Shown here: positions 59,772 to 64,000 of the stretch, in pieces
Position numbering within the stretch: the stretch's first letter is position 1
Layout: each line of letters begins with the position of its first letter
NCBI GenBank assembly: GCA_000711775.1
Contig: ARYC01016894.1
Location: forward strand, 1 to 64,000
Reading direction: 5' to 3'
Length of the DNA: 64,000 nt
From: Oxytricha trifallax
Lineage: Eukaryota > Ciliophora > Spirotrichea > Sporadotrichida > Oxytrichidae
Notes under the pieces: generated by a model
What the model was told of the DNA's origin: nothing
The model's database searches: none
What the model saw: the letters and a program-made list of their open reading frames with translations, nothing else
Program-made: the position numbers and the translations under genes

Positions 59772-62700
59772 AATCAGCCTTCAATAACTTTTGAATGCGA
59801 GTGCTGGTAAGCTTAAATCTTCGATATTATCTTCTATTTAGAAGGTATAAATGATTTGCAAGTGCCGCAGGAGGCACCCGATTAGTCAAACTCAGATTGG
59901 ATTTTTGAAAATCATCAAGCCAATGGAAATTTTGAAGAAAATTTTAAAGCCAAGGGCATTAAGTGTGAGTATAAAAATGCGCAAGACAGCGCTAAAATCA
60001 ACCGCGCTAAAGATATTCTGCAATAAAATAGCTATAACTTGAAAATGCTGCTGTAGCAGGCGGATTTTGCAGCTTATAATAAAACTTTTGATTTTAAGTA
60101 GTATGTGAGAAAGTATATAAATAACAAAAAGCCAAAGAAGATCAAGCACAGCCATAAGAGTAAATCAGTGGTATCATAGCCTCTAGATGTTACTGCTGCT
60201 ATCGAAGAGCTTAAGGAGAGTGAATAAGCTACGAATCTCAGCTTTGCAAGTGATTAAAATCAAAATAAAGAACCCTTACCTCAACTCTTTATTAACTATG
60301 GCTCGATCATTGGCCATGAGATTCTCATAAAGCACTTCGAAAGTTTCAAGAATTCTAAATATTATTAAAGGACTTGCATTTTGCAAGAAATAGTTACTCG
60401 AAACACCCAGTCACTTTTCTCCTTCCTAAGCAATTTTGAGAACGTTAGTGACCAGAAACTAAGCGAGAACTTGTTCTCATTGCTCGTGGATTTAATTTAG
60501 AGCAATAATAATTTAGATGAAGACTCAAAGCCACGTATCTTTTTAGCTGCTCTTGGTTATTACATGGGAGAAAGAGTATAAATCGAAGATGAATTAATTC
60601 AAGAATCAATCTTATTATTAATTCGCTCACCTAATACGAGACAAGCTCTAGGTTTAGCGAACTTTGTACTCTTTAATTCAGTTGCAGCATTCACTAAACA
60701 GCTTGCACCAGTGCAGAAATTGGATTCTACTCTCCCCTATATTATACAATTAATGGGTTAAACTGGGTAATTATTCGCAGTCGACTCTCAAGTTTAAAAG
60801 CTAATACCTACTTCATTCTTTATCTTGAATGTGCCTTTCATGACTCTACTCAAGCAAGACTGTGGCTTGCACTTAATAAGAGACATACCTGTAGAATACA
60901 CAGAGTACTTCGTAAGAATTTGTGCTCTCTCTTGCTCTCCTACAGTTGAAGCACTCAAAGATTATATATCAATTACTAGGGCTACTTTCTTACAGAAGTA
61001 AGAGGTTATTGATTCAAACACTATGGTTTACTTTATGAAAGGCCTTGCATAAAGGCTGCAGAGCAGAGACGAGTAGTGGGTAGGCAAAGTAGAGCAGTTC
61101 AAGAAGCTTCAGCAGCAAATCATAGAAGTTTAAATTGAAAAGAATGTGAGTGTGAGCAACAGCATTATTGAAAATTGCCTTAATGGCGACTGCTCTGAAA
61201 TTCAAAGAATTTTACACTTACCCAAAAATATGGAAGCTTTCTCTGATAAAACTATTGTAGACTTACTTCAACTCTTTGAGAATGCTAATAACTCGCACTC
61301 ACTAGCTCGTGCTTTCAATTCAAAGCCACAGAATGAAAGGTTAAGTGTGAGTAATGACTTAGAAAAGCTGCAGCAAAATCTTGGCTTTAAGTTATATAGT
61401 TCTCAAATTTTGTGCATTAACTATATTTGCGAAAACTTGCACGCAAACCATTTAATACATTTTGGTATTGGTAATGGCAAGACCTTGATCTGCGTTGCGT
61501 TAGCCATTCTTATAGCTCTTAAAACGAAGCTATCCGTAATCATAGTTGGCAAGAATGAGCACTTAGTGCAGAGAGATTATCAAAAATTTCAAAAAGTTAT
61601 TAGTGCAATGGAACTTGATTCAAACCATAATTTCTTTGCAAAAAGTACAGGCATTTATTTTTTCACTCAACCACAACTCAAGAAACAAATGAAGGCTGCT
61701 AAATTCATGAGTGTGTGGCACGATAGCATCGTGCTTATTGATGAATACGACTGGATTCTCTTCGATGGCTCTGCTGACAACATTATAAACCAGCTAAATT
61801 TTTACAAACAATCAAGAAGTATTTTAGGATTTTCAGGAAGCCATCTTTCTCAAGGTGAAGAAAATTGTCTTAGTTTAGCTTTGCATAGCACACCTGTAGT
61901 ATTCCCTACCCTTGATAAACTGTAAGGAGATAAGAAAACTTAGTTACCAGACTTGCTGGTAAGTTCAAATCAAGGAGATTACTTACAAAGAATCAAGGAA
62001 ATCATAAAGGATTAAGTAGCTGTTTCACCAGTTTTAATAGTGGCTTCAACAAATTACAGTGCTATTGAAATAGGTTTAAAGAAATCCGATTTTGATTTCA
62101 TTAGTTTCAACCACTCCTAAGCGACTGCAATTGAATCTGTGCTTGAAGGCAGGTATTTAATGAGAAATGCAAGCAAAAACTACGGGGTTTACTTGCTCAA
62201 CGAGCCACAGGGGAGAGGAACAGATATCTAAACTAATGATGAAATCGATTAAAATGGTGGTTCATATTTAATCATTGCTGATGTTTTCTCACAAAGATCT
62301 GAAGAATAAATCATTGGTAGAATTGGGAGACTTAACACTAAAGGCAGGTGGCAGCGAGTATTATATAAGCAAGCTTCTAAAGATAGTGCAGAGCAGCTGC
62401 TTATAGTTGAAAAGAAAGAAATAGAGCTTATACTTGCTAGCAAGCACAATTAAGTATAATCAATTTTATAAAATCGATTAGAAGCAATGGAAAATTTTCT
62501 TGAATAAAACCAGGTGCCTTAAGAATAAATTTCTGCAGAGCTTTCAAACGAATAGGAGCAAGATAATATTGTAAGAGAAATCGTTCAACATATTGTATCT
62601 CTCACTGAGAAAGCTTACAGTGAAGCAAGCAACCCAGCAGCAGTAGTGAAGCAAGATAATCTTGAAGAAGAAAAGGAGCCTTAATAAATTGAAGAATAAG

Positions 62701-62966
62701 GTGAATAAAGTAAGTTGGGTTTTTATTAACCTTCTCTCATAGAGCTTATTGAATAGAAGATGAGTTAAAACCCTGTGCTTCAAGATAAACCATTCGAACA
62801 GGTATAGCAATTGGTGCACAGAAGTTTAAAGCAGTAGCACCATGAAATCACGAAGGCTCAAAGCAGAGAGAGATCCAAAAGCAAAAGCAGTTCTGCAAGT
62901 TCAAAGAGAAGATTATTGAAAGGTTAACAAAAGCTTGAATTAATCAAAGAATAAAATAAGACTTGA
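59772..62966 (+). CDS. Large SecA/DEAD-like ATPase of the ciliate
   Basis: A continuous frame of 1,064 codons in the ciliate code (TAA/TAG as Gln) to TGA 62,964-62,966. The N-terminal half is helical without known motifs. The motor domain has LGFKLYSSQILCINYI (Q-like), Walker A HFGIGNGKT at about residues 565-571, Walker B VLIDEYD at about 655-660, LGFSGS (motif III-like), PQGRGTDIQ at about 813-821, and RSEEQIIGRIGRL at about 843-855. The pair GRGTDI plus QxIGRxGR resembles SecA, and similar SecA-like proteins occur in ciliates. The C-terminus is Gln/Glu/Ser-rich (RSKSKSSSASSKRR). There is no in-frame ATG before about 60,040, so the 5' end may lie in another germline segment. After the TGA the frame stays open for 58 more codons (TRRSARDKTFTCTYTELPE), so that TGA may be premature. 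Confidence 0.75.
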
Positions 62967-63143
62967 GAGTTGGTTACTCGTCGCAGTGCTAGAGATAAAA
63001 CATTCACTTGCACTTATACAGAGCTGCCAGAGAGTGAAGAGACAATGAAAAGATGGCTGAAGGCAGCCTCGAGTGAGAGAAGGCACTTTAAAAGCGACAT
63101 AAACCATAGAAATTCAGAGAGAAAACCAAGATTAAGAATATGA

Positions 63144-63471
63144 GATTTATCTTAATTTTTTAAAGAAATTCACCATATTCAAGTCTTTGCTATTAATAGC
63201 ATATAGAGAATCGTGGAGGAATAGAAGCAGCAGCACTCATTGACTCATGTTTGGAGATTGATTTTGCATATTCTACAGGTTACCATCTTGCATAAACTAC
63301 TCTTTCATCTTGCGTAAGTCAAGCAACTCACCATATTATCATGTTATTGCTTCAAATTTTTAGTTTACTGCAAGAATTCTTGCTTATCTTATTTCAAAGC
63401 ATCTTCATAATCCTTTACCTCCTCTAACTATTCACGGATTCTCTTTCATTTAGATGAATCCTTAACGAGAT
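63144..63471. other. Spacer between convergent genes
   Basis: GC similar to the neighbouring coding DNA but with no clear frame on either strand in the ciliate code. Probably the joint 3' region of the two convergent genes. Confidence 0.35.
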
Positions 63472-64000
63472 TCACAGCCTTACCTCGCTCAGCTACACAA
63501 GAAATTAAGAGAGAGTAAACTTACTGCTAAAGTTAAGGCATCTGCTGAGAGCGTCCACGAACTCGGGTCTCATTTCTATAACGAGATCTCTATTTTACTC
63601 TAACTTTTCTCTTCGTTAGAGCATTGCATCATGAATCATCTGGGAGACACCGTCGGTGTCTAGGGTGAAGAGCAAGTCACAGATCCATTATCTGTCAAGG
63701 TGGACCCAATCTCGTTCTTCAGGCAAGTATTGCAGCAGTCTTGAAGACCCTCTTGCATAATCGAGAAAGTCTTGAACTGTAAGTCCATCGATTTGAGGCA
63801 CTGCTGACACCTTAACTGCGTCTCTTCTTACGTACTATATTAACAGTTACAGGGTTAAGCTAGGGCTTACGTCTTTCTCTGCTCTTATGATTTACTTAAG
63901 GAAATAAATGTTGGTGGAGTCCGCTTTTGGTAAGAAAGCGTGGCAGTCTTGGGCAAGAAAGTTGTATAGCTCTTTCTTACTTTTGCACTTCTGGACGAGT
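63472..64000 (-). CDS. Unrecognised ciliate protein, C-terminal part
   Basis: 176 codons from the window edge to TGA 63,472-63,474, with TAA/TAG as Gln: KCKSKKELYNFLAQDCHAFL, TLQLLIQYVRRDAVKVSAVP, GLTVQDFLDYARGSSRLLQY, ERDWVHLDRQWICDLLFTLD and EMRPEFVDALSRCLNFSSKF. Globular, mostly helical, with a protein-like distribution of Trp and Cys and no frame breaks, so the gene is probably functional. No family is recognised. It converges on the SecA-like gene and shares its higher GC, which sets this 4-kb block apart from the AT-rich DNA to the left. Confidence 0.65.

Overview
The window joins two unrelated kinds of DNA. Bases 1 to about 6,530 are bacterial: nine tightly packed minus-strand genes with ordinary TAA/TGA stops, TAATG and few-base junctions, and families typical of Bacteroidota (an M28 peptidase, an outer-membrane barrel, a zinc/cadmium-type P-type ATPase, a bestrophin-like channel). 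From about 6,535 onward the DNA is very AT-rich and is read with TAA and TAG as glutamine and TGA as the only stop. It carries C4A4/G4T4 telomere-like repeats at the ends of about 4.0 kb transposons. Together these point to the germline (micronuclear) genome of an oxytrichid-type spirotrich ciliate. The bacterial part ends inside the 5' end of the bestrophin gene and runs directly into the terminal repeat of a ciliate transposon. I read it as most likely a contaminant or library/assembly chimera rather than a natural transfer.

Layout of the ciliate part. 6,541-6,586 is an orphan right end of a telomere-bearing element (TBE). 7,232-8,290 is a decayed zinc-finger plus MT-A70 methyltransferase gene. 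8,760-12,772 is a TBE (copy A) with its three genes: the 22-kDa protein, a DDE transposase and a C2H2 zinc-finger/kinase protein. 12,773-14,017 is a GC-richer coding stretch that looks macronucleus-destined and holds a candidate 33-bp internal eliminated sequence between 9-bp pointer-like repeats. 14-41 kb is AT-rich germline DNA with one SINE-like retroelement and several foldback or short inverted-repeat elements. 41,285-45,305 is a second TBE (copy B) with 76-bp inverted ends; relative to copy A, its transposase/22-kDa block is inverted with respect to the kinase gene. 45.3-59.8 kb holds further inverted-repeat elements, including a 1.04 kb element carrying a decayed open frame and a 1.74 kb element with an 8-bp target duplication and arrays of 19-bp GACGTC units. 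It also holds small gene fragments, including a P4-ATPase motif and a protein-kinase motif about 40 bp apart on opposite strands. 59,772-64,000 is a coding block: a large SecA/DEAD-like ATPase frame on plus and the end of an unrecognised gene on minus, converging.

How the genes relate. The bacterial genes look like one metal-handling transcription unit (ATPase, two small membrane proteins, barrel, His-rich secreted protein, peptidase) beside an independent channel. In the ciliate part nearly every recognisable gene belongs to a transposon or is a fragment, as expected of DNA removed when the macronucleus forms. Most ciliate frames carry single-base shifts; some are probably real decay, but uncorrected long-read errors could also explain them. 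All readings come from manual translation; no database search was run.
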